Notes: generated by a model not told the origin, from the sequence alone. DNA of 64,000 bases from Epiperipatus broadwayi (GCA_028023455.1 JAQFVV010006246.1:4664363-4728362), one strand, 5' to 3'. Shown: positions 35,554-48,065, counted from the stretch's first letter. Numbers and translations: made by a program.

Positions 35554-38500
35554 ATGGCAACTGTTGGGAAGTTATCTGCATTCGACGTCGAGTTCCCACA
35601 ACTATGGGATACGTATGCATCGCAAGTCGAATTTTATTGTCTGGCGAATGATATTACAAGTGAAGACAAGAAACAAGCTACTTTGTTGGCAGCCTGCGGA
35701 GTACAAACGCTATCGATATTGCGGTCTTTGATAGCCTCAGCTCAGACGTTAGAAAGGTCATATGACGAGCTCACCGCTGTGTTAAAACAATACTTCAATC
35801 CAAGGCCCTCTATAATCTATCAGCGCTACCAGTTTTGCCGTCGTGAACAAAAAGAGGGAGAGACTATTAGTGTTTTTCTCGCGGGACTGAGACGTCTCGC
35901 GGAAGGATGTGATTTTGGCACGACACTCGTCGAGTGACTCCGTGATCAGTTTGTTTGTGGACTGAGAGATGAAGGTGTACAGCGCCGACTGCTCACCGAA
36001 GAAACATTAACCCTAGATGCCACAGTGCAGAGGAGTTTAGCAGCCGAGGCAGCGGGGACCCAGGTGCGGGAGATGCATGCTTCTGGATTGTCATCATCAG
36101 TGGATCTAATACAACACCGCCGGCAGTTTCCTACCAAACACAAAACGGAGTTACAAAAACATATAATGCCAACTGTGCCATGTTGCGGCTGTGGTGGTAC
36201 ACATGTTCGTACAGAATGCCCTTTTCGCCGAGCAAAATGCCATTTTTGCCGAAAGACAGGTCACATCCAAAGGGTATGTAAGGCCCGACAACAGGACACT
36301 CAGACATCATCCACCCAGTGCATGGCAGAGAAAGGGGAATTGGATACTGATGGAGCATTGGACTTAATATACAAGTTCCATAGTGACAGCAAAACTCTCA
36401 GAACTACAGCAAGAGTGCTTATTAACAATACTAAATGTTGCATGGAAGTAGATTCCGGATCGGAATATTCAATTGTATCTCGGGGGGTTTTTCAAGACTT
36501 GTGCAAAGGAAAACCGCCAGTGTTGGAACCTGTGCAAACGACACTGCGAGATTTTCAGCAAAACCGGATCACCTTTATGGGACAGTGCTTTGTCAGCGTC
36601 AAATACGGAAAGTATTCAGCTTGTTTACACCTGTTAATTGTGGAAAGAGCATGCACAAATCTACTTGGCCGTGAATGGTTTGCCCCCTTGGGAATATTTT
36701 TATCGGAGGTGCATTCAGTTCGACATTCACCAATGCAAAATATCATTGATGCTTTTCCCCAGGTTTTCAGCACTACTCTTGGAAGATATCGAGGATCGCC
36801 AGTGTCTTTACTGATAGACCCAAAAATACCACCTATTCGCCTCCGAGCCCGGCCATTGCCATTGGCTATGAAACCAAAGGTTGATGCAGCGCTAGACACC
36901 TTATTAAAGGACGGAATCATTGAGCCAATTTGCGACCCTGTATGGGCAACACCAGTGGTGCCCATCATCAAAGCATCAGGAGAGGTCCGCCTTTGCGGTG
37001 ATTATAAGGTCACCGTAAATCAAGCATTAAGAGATCACCCATATCCAATACCAGCAGTACTCCATTTTCTCGCATCGTTTCCTAGGAGTTCAGTGTTTGC
37101 AAAAATAGACTTAGCTCGAGCATACCTACAACTGCCGGTAGATGAGGCATCGGCGGATGCACAGATCATTATCACTCATCGGGGAGCCTTCTGAGTGAAG
37201 AGATTGCAGTACGGCATTAGCGTGGCCCCAGGAATATTTCAGGGAATGGTGGACAACATACTAGGAGGTATTCAGGGAGTTTTCCCATACTTCGATGATG
37301 TACTGATATGTGCAACATCTGATACGGACCTAACCACCAAATTAAGAACAGTCTGCAGCAAATTGGCTGCCTGTGGGCTGAGTGTAAATAAAGACAAATG
37401 TGTCCTCGGAGTGTCGTCGATAGATTTTTTGGGATACACCCTGGATGCAGAGGGCCTGCACCCAGTGGCCGACAAGGTGGCTGCTATTAGGAGAGCACCG
37501 ACACCAACAGATAAGAAGAAGCTACAGGCATTCTTGGGGTTGCTCAACTTCTACAGTAACTTTTTGCCACACCGAGCTACGACAGCCGAACCACTACATA
37601 AATTGCTTAAGGCGGATACAGTATGGTCATGGACCAAAGAACACGAGAGAGCGTTCACACAATTGAAGGAGGCCCTGACGTCCGATGATGTGCTGGTGCC
37701 TTTCGATCCCCGCCAACAAGTGGTGGTAACCTGCGACGCTTCACCATATGGAGTGGGAGCAGTACTTAGCCTGAAGTATGCAAACGGCCTATGTTCACCG
37801 GTTGCTTCTGCATCACGAACACTCACCAAGTCTGAAAGGAATTACCCTCAGATAGACCGGGAAGCACTTGCTATTATATTCGGGGTGAAACATTTCCACC
37901 ATTTCGTATATGGAATACCGTTCGAGATAGTGACTGACCACAAGCCACTGCTGGGAATCTTCACGTCAGACCGGCTGACCCCATTCATTCTATCACCCCG
38001 AATGCAAAGGTGGGCATGCCTCTTGACGGCTTACAACTTCAGACTGCAGTATGCACCAGGGAGGAGCATAGGGAACGCAGATGCACTGAGTAGGTGGCCA
38101 TCCCCTGCAGTTCAGCAGAGTGAGGAGAAGCTGCGAGCAGTATTATTCCTTGAGGACTTGGAAAACCCACCAGTTTCTGCAGAACAGATCGAGAAAGAGA
38201 CTAAAGCAGACCCTGTGCTATCTAGAGTAAAGGAGTGCATCCTGACAGCATGGCCAACACACATTCAACAAGATCTTCGATCTTATCTGTCATGAAAAAA
38301 TGAGTTGTCAACACACCGAGGATGTTTGCTGTGGGGGGCACGGGTGGTCATACCGACATCTCTTAGACCCATAGTTCTTCGTGAGCTGCACCTGGGACAC
38401 ATGGGAATTGTGAGAACAAAAGCACTTGCACGCTCATACATCTGGTGGCCTGGAATGGACCAGGACATAGAACAACTAATAACTAAATGTAACAACTGTC

Positions 38501-39450
38501 AAGAGATACGACACCAGCAACCACGTGCACCAACACATCACTGGGAGATTCCAGCTCTGCCATGGTTACGAATACATGTGGATTACGCTGGACCTATCCA
38601 GGGGAAAATGATTTTAGTTGTCGTGGATGCACACTTGAAATGGATCGACATCCATGAAATGCCATCGACAATGACTGGAGCTACCATCTCAGCACTTAGA
38701 GAACTTTTCGCAACACACGGTCTTCCCGAATGCATTGTCTCAGATAACGGCCCTCAGTTCACTGCGATGGAGTTCACCACCTTCCTTCACCGGAATGGCA
38801 TTCGCCATGCAAGAGTTGCTCCGTATCATCCATCAAGCAATGGGTTGGCAGAACGTGCAGTACAATCTGTTAAGGAGGGATTGCAACGTCTACGCAACGG
38901 GACCTGGAGTCAGCGGCTGGCACATTATTTACTAATGCAACACACTACGCCATCAACAGCAACAGGACTTAGCCTGGCCGAGCTACTGTTCAAGCGGCGC
39001 ATAAGAACATGCCTGGATTTTCTGCACCCTGACAGGGCACCGCAAATAACTCAGACACCGATACAAAGGGTACGAACATTCCAACCACAGGATACAATTT
39101 TGACACGTAGGGCTGGAAAGAACTCACCATGGATACCTGCAGTTATCCAACATCAGACAGGACCATTGTCATACGAGATTCTAACGGACTCCGGAATTCA
39201 AAAAAGACATGTAGACCACTTGCGACCTAGAGCGGTAAATGCCCACACAGAGGAAACTGCGGCAAACCAGGATAGTCAGAATGAGACAGCACTTGGAGAA
39301 CCCATTCAGGTGGCCACACCTACCACCAGTATACACCGAGAGAGTAAACCACAAACACCTAGTGGTCGCCCTCGGCGAGTACGCTGCCCTCCTGCACGTC
39401 TGTTGGACTATGACACGTCTCAGAAAAGGGGGGAAAGGGAAGGAGTGTAG
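35554..39450 (+). pseudogene. Gypsy gag-pol single frame interrupted by three TGA codons
   Basis: One frame of 1298 codons starts at AAGGATGG. Gag is at the N-terminus; two zinc knuckles follow (CGCGGTH...C at residue 210 and CHFCRKTGHIQRVC at 229). The protease has DSG at 300. RT has RLCGDY near 480 and FDD with catalytic Asp at 581-582. RNase H has TCDAS with Asp at 728. Integrase has an HLGH...CNNC zinc finger from 946 and Asp 1010, Asp 1064, Glu 1100, giving DDx35E. TGA interrupts at codons 128 (35935), 547 (37192) and 914 (38293). There is no frameshift and no TAA or TAG. Each TGA sits where a CGA arginine would suit the context. The final TAG lies inside the first bases of the 3' LTR. 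Confidence 0.93.
39423..39445 (+). other. Polypurine tract
   Basis: A purine-only stretch (GAAAAGGGGGGAAAGGGAAG and following bases) runs up to the 3' LTR, the normal plus-strand primer. It is also translated as the Lys/Gly/Glu-rich end of pol. Confidence 0.9.
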
Positions 39451-39637
39451 TGTATTCATGGTGACGTCACAGTTACTGCAGAATGATTATTATCGCAACT
39501 GCGAGACTACGGAGGGAAGCCATGTTAGCACGGTGATTATGCTTCCCTAGTATTTATAAGCATTATGTATAGTAATAGTAATAAATGATTAACTAGTAAA
39601 GTGTTGTTGTGTTTATTTGTATTCGTGATACACAACA
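39446..39637 (+). repeat. Gypsy 3' LTR
   Basis: 192 bp, TGTAGTG...ACACAACA, two substitutions from the 5' LTR. Bases 39448-39450 (TAG) provide the pol stop codon. It is followed by the AAAAG target duplication. Confidence 0.97.
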
Positions 39638-39695
39638 AAAAGTATGATTCTAAATGTAAAAATTATTATCAAATTCTGATATATTTATTTCTCTC

Positions 39696-40052
39696 ATCAA
39701 TAGAAGTTTAAAACAGGCAAACCTCTCCATGCAGTATTGTTACTCAGTGCAAGCCAGAATAATCAATGAATTCCAGAAAAACCTGTGCATAAAATCCCCA
39801 TTTAGTGCCTATTCATCCAATATCCCCAGACTAGTTTCTGGCTTGTGGCCTTCGTCAGTGAGGAGCTTTGGATCTGAGAGCGCCGCACCTAGATCTTATG
39901 ATCCAATGCAACCCTCCAGCAGCCACCTTTTATCTCTACTTAACTACAAAACTATGAGTCTTAAATTGAAAACAAAATAATATTTTCAATCCAAGCTCAT
40001 TAGCTTATATAGTCATATGTGTGATGTTTATTGGTTTGATCAATAGAAGTTT
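39696..40052 (+). mobile_element. SINE-like retroposon copy 1 with 14-bp target duplication
   Basis: The 14-bp sequence ATCAATAGAAGTTT occurs exactly at 39696-39709 and 40039-40052, flanking a 329-bp body (39710-40038). The body begins AAAACAGGCAAACC, contains TGTGCATAAAATCCCCAT, TTTCTGGCTTGTGG and CTTCGTCAGTG, and ends near GTGATGTTTATTGG. A related copy lies at 53052-53607. Length and variable target duplications fit a LINE-mobilised short element; no tRNA promoter boxes were recognised. It ends less than 200 bp before CUB exon 7. Confidence 0.82.
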
Positions 40053-40238
40053 CTATTCTTCATTTAGATGGATTGATATATGTAATCTGTGTGCATTTGA
40101 ACTTGTACTTGTAGAATTGTTTAATATAAATATAGTCTTACTGATTACTTTTTATACAGAATATATTAAGAATGCTTGTTGAGTTAAAGTAAACAATAAA
40201 TGATATAAAAATAATATTTAATCCATTTCAATATTCAG

Positions 40239-40395
40239 ATTCTAGAAAAGAAAGACTTTGATTATATATCTCTTAATCGATATTGTGGTTATGATAATCC
40301 TTCACCTGTAACTAGTACTACCAACAACATGCGGGTTGTATTTCATACCGATTCAAGTATACAGGCTGATGGATTCTCTGCTGTTTGGGAAAAAA
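40239..40395 (+). CDS. CUB exon 7 (second half of CUB D)
   Basis: The 157-nt exon enters in phase 0 and leaves in phase 1. Translation starts ILEKKDFDYISLNRYCG, completing the DYVE strand of exon 6 and giving the fourth Cys; it then shows MRVVFHTDSSIQADGFSAVW. It is separated from exon 6 by 12.4 kb. The donor is GTAAGT. Confidence 0.92.
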
Positions 40396-40964
40396 GTAAG
40401 TTTTATATGAATTTAAACTTTTATTATTTGTGAAAATGTAAAATACATTGCTTATTATTCTGTTGGATAGCCTTATTTTACAGATAAATTATTTATTCTT
40501 TAAGATATGTTAATCAAACAAATTTGTTTGAAAAATAGTCAATATTTTCATTATATAATAAAATATAAAATAGTAAATATTTCCATTATATAATAAATTA
40601 TAAAACATCAAATAATAAAATTTATTTAATTTTTATATAATTAATATAAAAAAACTGCATCATTTGATATTTCTCAGTAGTATGATCTCTTGAAATTCTG
40701 TGATTAGAATTAAAAATTAAATATTAGACAGTCAAATATTACACATAAAATAAATTTCTTGGAACTTTAGCCATTGGTATAAAGCAAATTGAATCTATGA
40801 ACTTAACATTTTACCGTTAATTTGCAGTAAAAAAATATTCAATAGAAACAATTTGATTGTGAATCAATCATGAAATAATTATTGCAAAATAAAACTTGTT
40901 TTGTTTTATTTTCTGTATATTTTAAAGAAGTGCTGTCAAAAATATCTGCATAATCATTTTTAAT
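40396..40964. other. Start of intron 7
   Basis: AT-rich, no recognised feature. Confidence 0.6.
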
Positions 40965-42360
40965 CATTATTGATTCACTGTAGGATGGTCTCTATGTGTA
41001 ATTCACTTTGTCCAATCTCTAGCCTCTACATATCACTCCAGCTCACCCTCTATATTTCATCCATTCATCTCATTATTCTTTCTAGATCTTTTACAATCTC
41101 TTGGAATCCAGTTTAACACTTTTAATTGTCATTCTACTATGATCTCTCCTAGAAGAATGTCAGGCCTAGTTTACTTCAATAACATATGCTGGTTTTATTG
41201 TCCATAGATTTCATTTTGATATTCTAACTAGATCTTTTACAATCTCTTGGGATCCAGTTTAACACTTTAACTGTCATTTTACTATGATCTCTCCTAAAAA
41301 TATCAGGCCTAGTTTACTTCAGTAACATCTGCTGGTTCTATTACCCATAGATTTTATTTTGGTATTCTTTTGTTATTCCTAACATATGTCTCTTTATACT
41401 TCATTAACTAGTTTGAAGTCTTTATATTACTGTTCTTCTGTTACATGTCAAAGTCTCATATCCATAAATAAAAACTGATAAAACATATTTATTAAAAACT
41501 TCTTTTCAAAAACATAGGCATATTTCCTTTTAATATTATTTCTATCAAAAGTATTCCATCTAAGCATAATTCTATGTTTAATTTTATCCACTATGTTACC
41601 ATGTGTATTAATAATCTAATCAAGATATTTGTAGTTCTTGGAATAACCCTGTCATACCCCCTTCTCAATGTTAATCTTATTTGTATCATTATGTAATCTA
41701 ATTGTTCCTCCTGTATTTTTATAAATATTCTTCAGAAGACAATATTTTGGAATTTTACCTTGAGGATTCAATGCTTTAATCGCTGAAGAAATGCTTCAGA
41801 ATCGAATGCTTTTTCATAATCTACAAATCTAAAACATAATGATAATTCACCTTCATTTGTTCTTTTTGTTATGTGATATATAGTTTGCTGTAGATGAGTT
41901 CTAATTATCTTGATATTAATTTTGCATAGCTGATAATTCTATAATTTCTACAATACTTTTAACCATCTATTTTAAATTAAATATTTATAATAATACTGCA
42001 TTTTTTCAATCATGTCATATATCCTTATCATTGAGATGTTTGGTATAAAACCATACCTAATTCTTTGTATTAATGTATCTCATGATAATTTTAAAATGTT
42101 ATTTGCTCAGACCAAAAGCTTTTATTTATCCATATAAAAATCTTCTACTTCTTCATTATCTTGAGAATTTATTGGCACATAAACCTGAATTATCTGCATT
42201 TGATATTTTTCATTCAATTGAATAATTAATCTTGCCACTCTATCTGATACATCATCGATCATGATGCTGTTTTTTCCACTTTTATTTATAATAAATTTTA
42301 CTCCATTTGTGCTTCCAATAATTGTGCTTTTTTTATAGTACAAATTCACCATCTAACTAT
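40965..42360 (-). mobile_element. RTE fragment with internal deletion
   Basis: The minus strand from 42352 to 42122 encodes endonuclease residues (VARLIIQLNEKYQMQIIQVYVP and EEVEDFYMDK) matching the region before MGDFNARIG in the copy at 14165. The rest (42110 to 40965) matches RT and post-RT parts, with the end of the endonuclease missing between. A segment of about 136 bp is duplicated in tandem at 41092-41365. The orientation is opposite to the CUB gene. Confidence 0.8.
41092..41365. repeat. Tandem duplication of about 136 bp inside the RTE fragment
   Basis: CTAGATCTTTTACAATCTCT appears at 41092 and again at 41228, with the same following blocks (ATCCAGTTTAACACTTT, TATGATCTCTCCTA, CAGGCCTAGTTTACTTC). 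The two units have diverged slightly. Confidence 0.85.
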
Positions 42361-45300
42361 AAAGTCTGTTATCACTACCTCATTTAATATTAGATGGTAG
42401 TCTCCTTTCTCATGAAAGTGATCTGCACTTATACACATTTAAATAAAGGACCATCATCAAATGGCAATCAGGGGATTCTTATCAGCTTCCATTTTACTTT
42501 ACCACTTTCTGGAAATGTGTCGTAATCTTGTGTATTGTCTGTCATGATTGAAAATATCCATTTAAAAAAAAAATTCATTTACATAAACACATTCATTCTG
42601 CCTTCAAGAAAGCTCAACTGATATTTAAATCATATGGTAATGACAATTGCAATCCAAAGAAGAATCTAAAGGATTTTTTTTTTTCAGTTAACAAATTCTT
42701 TTCTGCAGTAACATTAATGTATAGTGCAGTACTAAATCCACATGGCGTACCATATCATAAAAAAATACAATTTATTTTGAGAAATTTCTCTAATGTGTAG
42801 ATTTTTTTTTATATAGTGCTGTAGAATTGCATGATTTTATATCCTAGGATAAGGCATCACTTTGGTTATTTGTTTTTCACATTTCTGTCTTTTGTTTTTT
42901 TTTTTAATATTCGCTTTCAGTGATATACAGTAATCGATGTCCCAATATCTGTCAGATTATATATTGTAATGGAATAGGGGTATGACTATAATATATTACA
43001 CATATATACTGAGAAAAGAAGAATGCCCCAAGTTGTTGGATGATAATTGTAATGGAAAATGCTATATATAGTATCAAATTTAATCATTAATTAATACACC
43101 CGAATGATGGTATGCCCATTGTAGTGAAATAATAATATATGATATAAATAAAAGATAATATAGCCTAAATTGTTGAGCAACTTTTATAATGAAAAGTATA
43201 ATTTGAAATTATGTATGTAATCACAATCATTAATTGTCTAATCACGATGATACAACATTTTTTAATGAAATATGTTAATTCTAAAATTATTTGATTTATA
43301 ATTTTAATCTATAAAGTGCACCATTTGTAATGGATAGACTACATTAGAAATTAAGAAAAGACTTTGATAAGATATATCTTATGATGCAGTCATGAATTAA
43401 CCAAGCTTCATATTAATTTGTCAATTATAATAAAATATATGTGGCATGCAAGAAGAAACAACATATCTTCCATCATCCAACGTAATATAAATATGACACA
43501 TATCAGAAGTGTATAACTTATTTAATAGCATGTTATATATATACTAAAGAAAATAAACTGCCACAAAATGAATATGCTAAAAATATACTGTTATTTCGGC
43601 TAATTATACAAATAAGCTTAATAATATAGAGCATTGACTATAATACATTATTAATTAGTTCTCAGGGTTAACTTAATTTATAATTAATTATATACCAAAT
43701 GTAATTTGGAACAAAAGGAATTTTATTGAATCCAAAATATATTTATTCAATTGAAATTACTAAGAATTTAATACTTTTATATTTGCTGGCTTGAAACTGA
43801 TGTACTAAAAATATAAATAAAATAAAAAAAATCTCAAATAAAACTAAAAATCATTCTTTTATGTAAACAAATGATATAAATTTATTTCAAAATTGCAATT
43901 TTGAATTTGTATAATGGCATAAATACACACACACACATATATATATGGAAAACATAATAACATAATTTATATATGCATAGGAATTGTATAAGCTATTATG
44001 AAATTAAATAAGCATACAAATAGATAAACAAATTGAAAATATCTCATTAAACTAGTAATTGAAAATATCTCATTAAACTAGTAATTTAGATCATAGATGG
44101 ATTTATTTAATTTTTTAAATAAATACTATTTTAAAGTAGAAAATAACTAAATGACTAGCTTAGCAAATATTAAATGGATTCAAAGAATGAGTCATATGTA
44201 ACATGTGTGGATTATACCAACTAGTTATATGCTTAAAAATTTATACATTTACAATTACAAAATATTGTTGGTTGGTTTGTGAATGATTACAAATCACAAC
44301 ATTCTTGTACTTTTAAGCACTAACATAACTAAATGCATCCTAAAGGGATCACATCCTTCAAACAAACTCAACTTGATATTACATATTAAAATACATGCAA
44401 CCTCACCTACTATGGTGGAAAATTCAGTTTTAATTAAACCTCATGAGTGATAGACCCAAAAAGACTATTTCACGGTGCAACTAGCATAAATATATCATAA
44501 ATATAGTGTCTTCCAAAATAACGCCTACATTTGAGGCAAAATAGGATGCCTGACCTTTATCTCAGTGCATCAAGAAAATATATGGAAAAGCTCACTGAAA
44601 AACAACAACAATAGATAACTAGAAATATGTGATTACTATCAACTCATGGACAACTGCAATACAAATGGGAAATTCATTTACTCCATCCAGCATAATAATA
44701 ATAACTATAATAAATAAGGCCTAACATACTAAGGCTATTTTACAACTACTAATACCAAGATAAAAACTTCACAAAAGTTGATTAAAGTTATAATTATAAT
44801 TATAACCTCAATAAATAATGTCTGTACCAACAAATAAATTTAAAACTCATATGAAATATTGGCATTAAGATATAATGCACACAAGTTTGGAATATTAAAT
44901 ATTTTTAACTTCTAACAATTAGTGGGCATGAATAAATTCAACCAGATTGTGGAAGTAATAATTAACGAACTAAGATAATTATTATATAATAATATTATTT
45001 ATCAATACAGTTCTATAAAATTTGTATGTTTATACAACTCCTATGCAATGAAATATAATTTATTGCTTTTCAATTTAAATTGACAAATGACATTTATTAT
45101 TTAGTACACCTGTATGCAAACGCGAATCAAATAAAGGATAAAAAAATTATATATATTCATAATTACAACATATTTGTGTAGTTTATGCTATAAAATGGTT
45201 TTAAAATAAATAAACAAATATATATAAAGTTGACTTTCATCATTCTTAAGGTTTTTAACATTTAAAAAAAATTTACAAGTGAGTTTTTTAAATGTTTCAC

Positions 45301-46078
45301 TTGCATATTCTTGTACAATCAAATGTTGTTAAAATAAAATAGACAATAAAAAAAATAAGATAAATTTTGCCATCAAATTGTTTTAGTGACCCATCCTTTT
45401 TAAATCAGTCAGTTATTTCCAGCACTTTTAACTATTTATCCATCCTAAAATGGCTCGAAGAAATGTTGTAATATGTAAATATTCGTTTCCAGTCATTTCC
45501 ATGATTTTTAATTATGTACTCGGTTAAGTTGATTATTATTTTGAATTATGAAGAAATTTAACAGCTATGATAGGATCTATACATATCATTAAAAAAAAAT
45601 AATAGCTAATTTTTTTATTTATGATGACCGTCGATTTACTTTTGGTTCCATGTTTTACATGATCCCAATGGTGATATATTGGTACCTAGAGGAGGCAACT
45701 GCCTCAAAATAATAATGTTGTATTCAGCTAATCATCTTTAACATTGAACCTTCATCTTATAAGTTTTGTAATGAAATTTTTAATAATAATTTTGGGAAAA
45801 AATTTTCTTTTTTTAGTTTTTTCTTAGCTTTTTTAAACAATCCTCACGATCTCTTGTTCCATAAATCCTGTGCTGATTTTAAGATCTCCAACACTATTGT
45901 TTAGCAATTTTAAAATATTTTTTTAATTACAAAATAAAAAAATTATTATATCATAAAAATTTATTTTGACAATCTATTAAATAAATAAACAGATAAATAA
46001 CCATAACAATAATATAACATTTTAAAACAATTTTTTTAAAACAAAATACAATTAAATTAGAACTAGTAATTTAAATAT
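42361..46078. other. Intron 7, long AT-rich stretch
   Basis: About 3.7 kb with no supported gene. A perfect 26-bp tandem pair lies at 44031-44082 (AATTGAAAATATCTCATTAA and six more bases). Other parts show weak, diverged internal repetition near 43000-43300. Confidence 0.55.
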
Positions 46079-46335
46079 GATTGAAGTGGAGTTTGGCTGG
46101 ACATATTGCTAGAAGAGATGATAATAGATGGATAATTGAAATTTTAAATTGGATTCCAAGAGATTGTAAAAGACCCAGAAAGAGACCATGTGAGATGGAT
46201 GGATGGATGAATTAAGAAAGTGTGCAGGGGTGATGTGAAAAAGAGAAGCTAAAGATCGGAGAAGATGGATTAAACTTGGATAGATTTTCATCCTGCAGTG
46301 GATTGATAATGGTTGATGATGATGATGATGATGAA
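46079..46335 (+). mobile_element. RTE 3' terminal fragment with (GAT)n tail
   Basis: Contains GGACATATTGCTAGAAGAGA, GATTCCAAGAGATTG and GTGTGCAGGGGTGATGTG, all present near 16990-17160 of the long RTE copy, and ends GATAATGGTTGATGATGATG. The triplet tail is typical of RTE 3' ends and defines this family's terminus. It is severely 5'-truncated. Confidence 0.88.
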
Positions 46336-47064
46336 TTTAAATATTATAGCTAATATCTATAATAAATACACTCGTAATTATATACATATATATTGCCATT
46401 ACAATTATCCATCTTAAAACAAAATATATCGGAATAAATAGATAAACCTGAACTAAATAATAATAAAACAATTAATAACAATAACACTAACAACTCATCT
46501 ATAAACCCTTAAGTAAAATTATATCAAAAGACATTTTTTTAAACCATACTAGAACTTCAAAAAAAAAAAAAAAAGGATGGATTTTTTTATCCTGTACAAT
46601 ATATATATATTTTTGACTGAAATGATTTTATTTTCATCATATAAGAAATATTATACATAAAAGGGGAATTTCTCTTTTGTGTTTAGGATGAAATAACCAT
46701 ATTTTGTTGTTTTCAAGTATCTTCATGTTTGTTATTGATTTTGATATCTTTTTTGTCATTGTCATATTTCACAAGTCTATCATTGATTTTTTTACTGTTT
46801 TATAATCCTCCAATCCCCTGAATTGGAATTCATTACAAATACCTTTATTGATTTTATTAATTATTGTTTTTTTATTGACTTTAGTAAATGTATATTTTTG
46901 ATTTTTCCATACACACCCCTCTCCTGCAAGTTTTTGCCCCCACCAAGTAATTGGAATGTCCATACTTGTTTATGAATGGCTGCTATATGTATGTAATATC
47001 TCAGTAATACATTTTTTTACTTTCCCAACGTGATTTTATATGAAATAAGAAAAAGGGTTTATTA
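46336..47064. other. Intron 7 segment with unassigned minus-strand frame
   Basis: A 64-codon minus-strand frame at 46963-46769 (MDIPITWWGQKLAGEGCVWK...) has unusual Trp and Gly content for this AT-rich DNA, so it may be a relic of a transposon protein. No family is recognised. Confidence 0.3.
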
Positions 47065-47813
47065 ACCTTTTAACCGCTAATTATATTATTGGTTGTATGA
47101 GGTAAAAATCAAATCTTTTAATTGGCCAACTCACAAACTGAAGACAAAGCCTATTGTTAAAACATATTCGCCTATAATATTAAATTCAACTCAGATACGT
47201 TTATAAAAAGTATATTATTAATTTTTCAGGTTATGAAGAGAACGAAAGTTCTTTCAAAAATAAATTGCTATTTATTTATTCTAAAATATTCAATTTCGGC
47301 AACATAAAAGCTATAATATAAACAAAAAGATCGACTTTTACGTTATAGAAAAGTAAATATTTCTTTTTACTACAGCTTCAATATTTTTACAAAAATCTTC
47401 GATATTTTTCAAAAATAATTTTGTTTTTTTAGTTTATTTTTTAAAAATTATTTTTAATTTGTCAAATTATACTTTTTTTAATACTTAAATCACATTCGAA
47501 ATGAAAATCTCAGCGTTTATCTTTATTTTCTTTGATCAGGCGGTTTTTTTGTTTTTTCCAGCCAATCAGAATGTCTTTGTCGGCTGAGAACTGGCTGAGA
47601 GCCAATCACCAATAAGCTTCTTTCTTTGTTTAGCTTTAAATGCAGTTTTTTTTTATTTTTTACTTGTAAAAGAATTCGGAAGAGGGCACCATCTTATAGA
47701 ACTTTTAAAAATCTATTTAAAAACCTATTGAACGAATATTTTCGTATAAAAACTCGCAGAGTTAGAGTGATGTCAGATGTCTACGAGGAGCCTCGTAAGA
47801 GGCAGGAAAAGGG
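47065..47813. mobile_element. Possible piggyBac-type non-autonomous element
   Basis: TTAA occurs at 47061-47064 and 47814-47817, directly next to CCTTTTAACC on the left and GGCAGGAAAAGGG on the right, i.e. CC(C)TTTT termini facing inward. TTAA targets and CCC termini are established for piggyBac. The right end also has the subterminal palindrome ACGAGGAGCCTCGT. The inverted repeats are short and imperfect, and TTAA is common in AT-rich DNA, so the call is tentative. Confidence 0.4.
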
Positions 47814-48065
47814 TTAATATTTTATGTAGAACTTTCGTGATTTAACAGTTATTATTCTGTGAATAATTTTCATATCTTTTTTATTACTTTTACTCAAATT
47901 TTTTTTGTTTGTTTAAAAATTTATGATTAGTAGTATTCTGATAATAATGTTTTGCTGATTTTTATTCTATAATAATAAATGTATTATTTAATTAAAGAAC
48001 TCAAATATACTTGATCTTGTTTGCAATTTATATTAATATTTTTTAATATATATATATATTTATAG

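Larger units (their letters stand above)
35236..39642 (+). mobile_element. Nearly intact Gypsy/Ty3 LTR retrotransposon
   Basis: A complete structure: 5-bp target duplication AAAAG (35236-35240 and 39638-39642), 192-bp LTRs (35241-35432 and 39446-39637) with only two differences, a primer-binding site, one gag-pol reading frame, and a polypurine tract. The element is 4397 bp without the duplication. LTR differences of about 1 percent indicate a recent insertion relative to the other elements. It lies in the sense orientation within intron 6 of the CUB gene. The gag-pol frame carries three in-frame TGA codons, so this copy is not autonomous as read. No env-like frame is present. Confidence 0.97.

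Noticed and set aside
36555-36971. 138-codon minus-strand frame and other antisense frames across the Gypsy
   Set aside because: Antisense shadows of the gag-pol frame.
35554-39450. Alternative nuclear code with TGA as sense codon
   Set aside because: Nothing else in the window supports it; decay of CGA codons is simpler, and two other elements are broken by ordinary frameshifts and all three stops.
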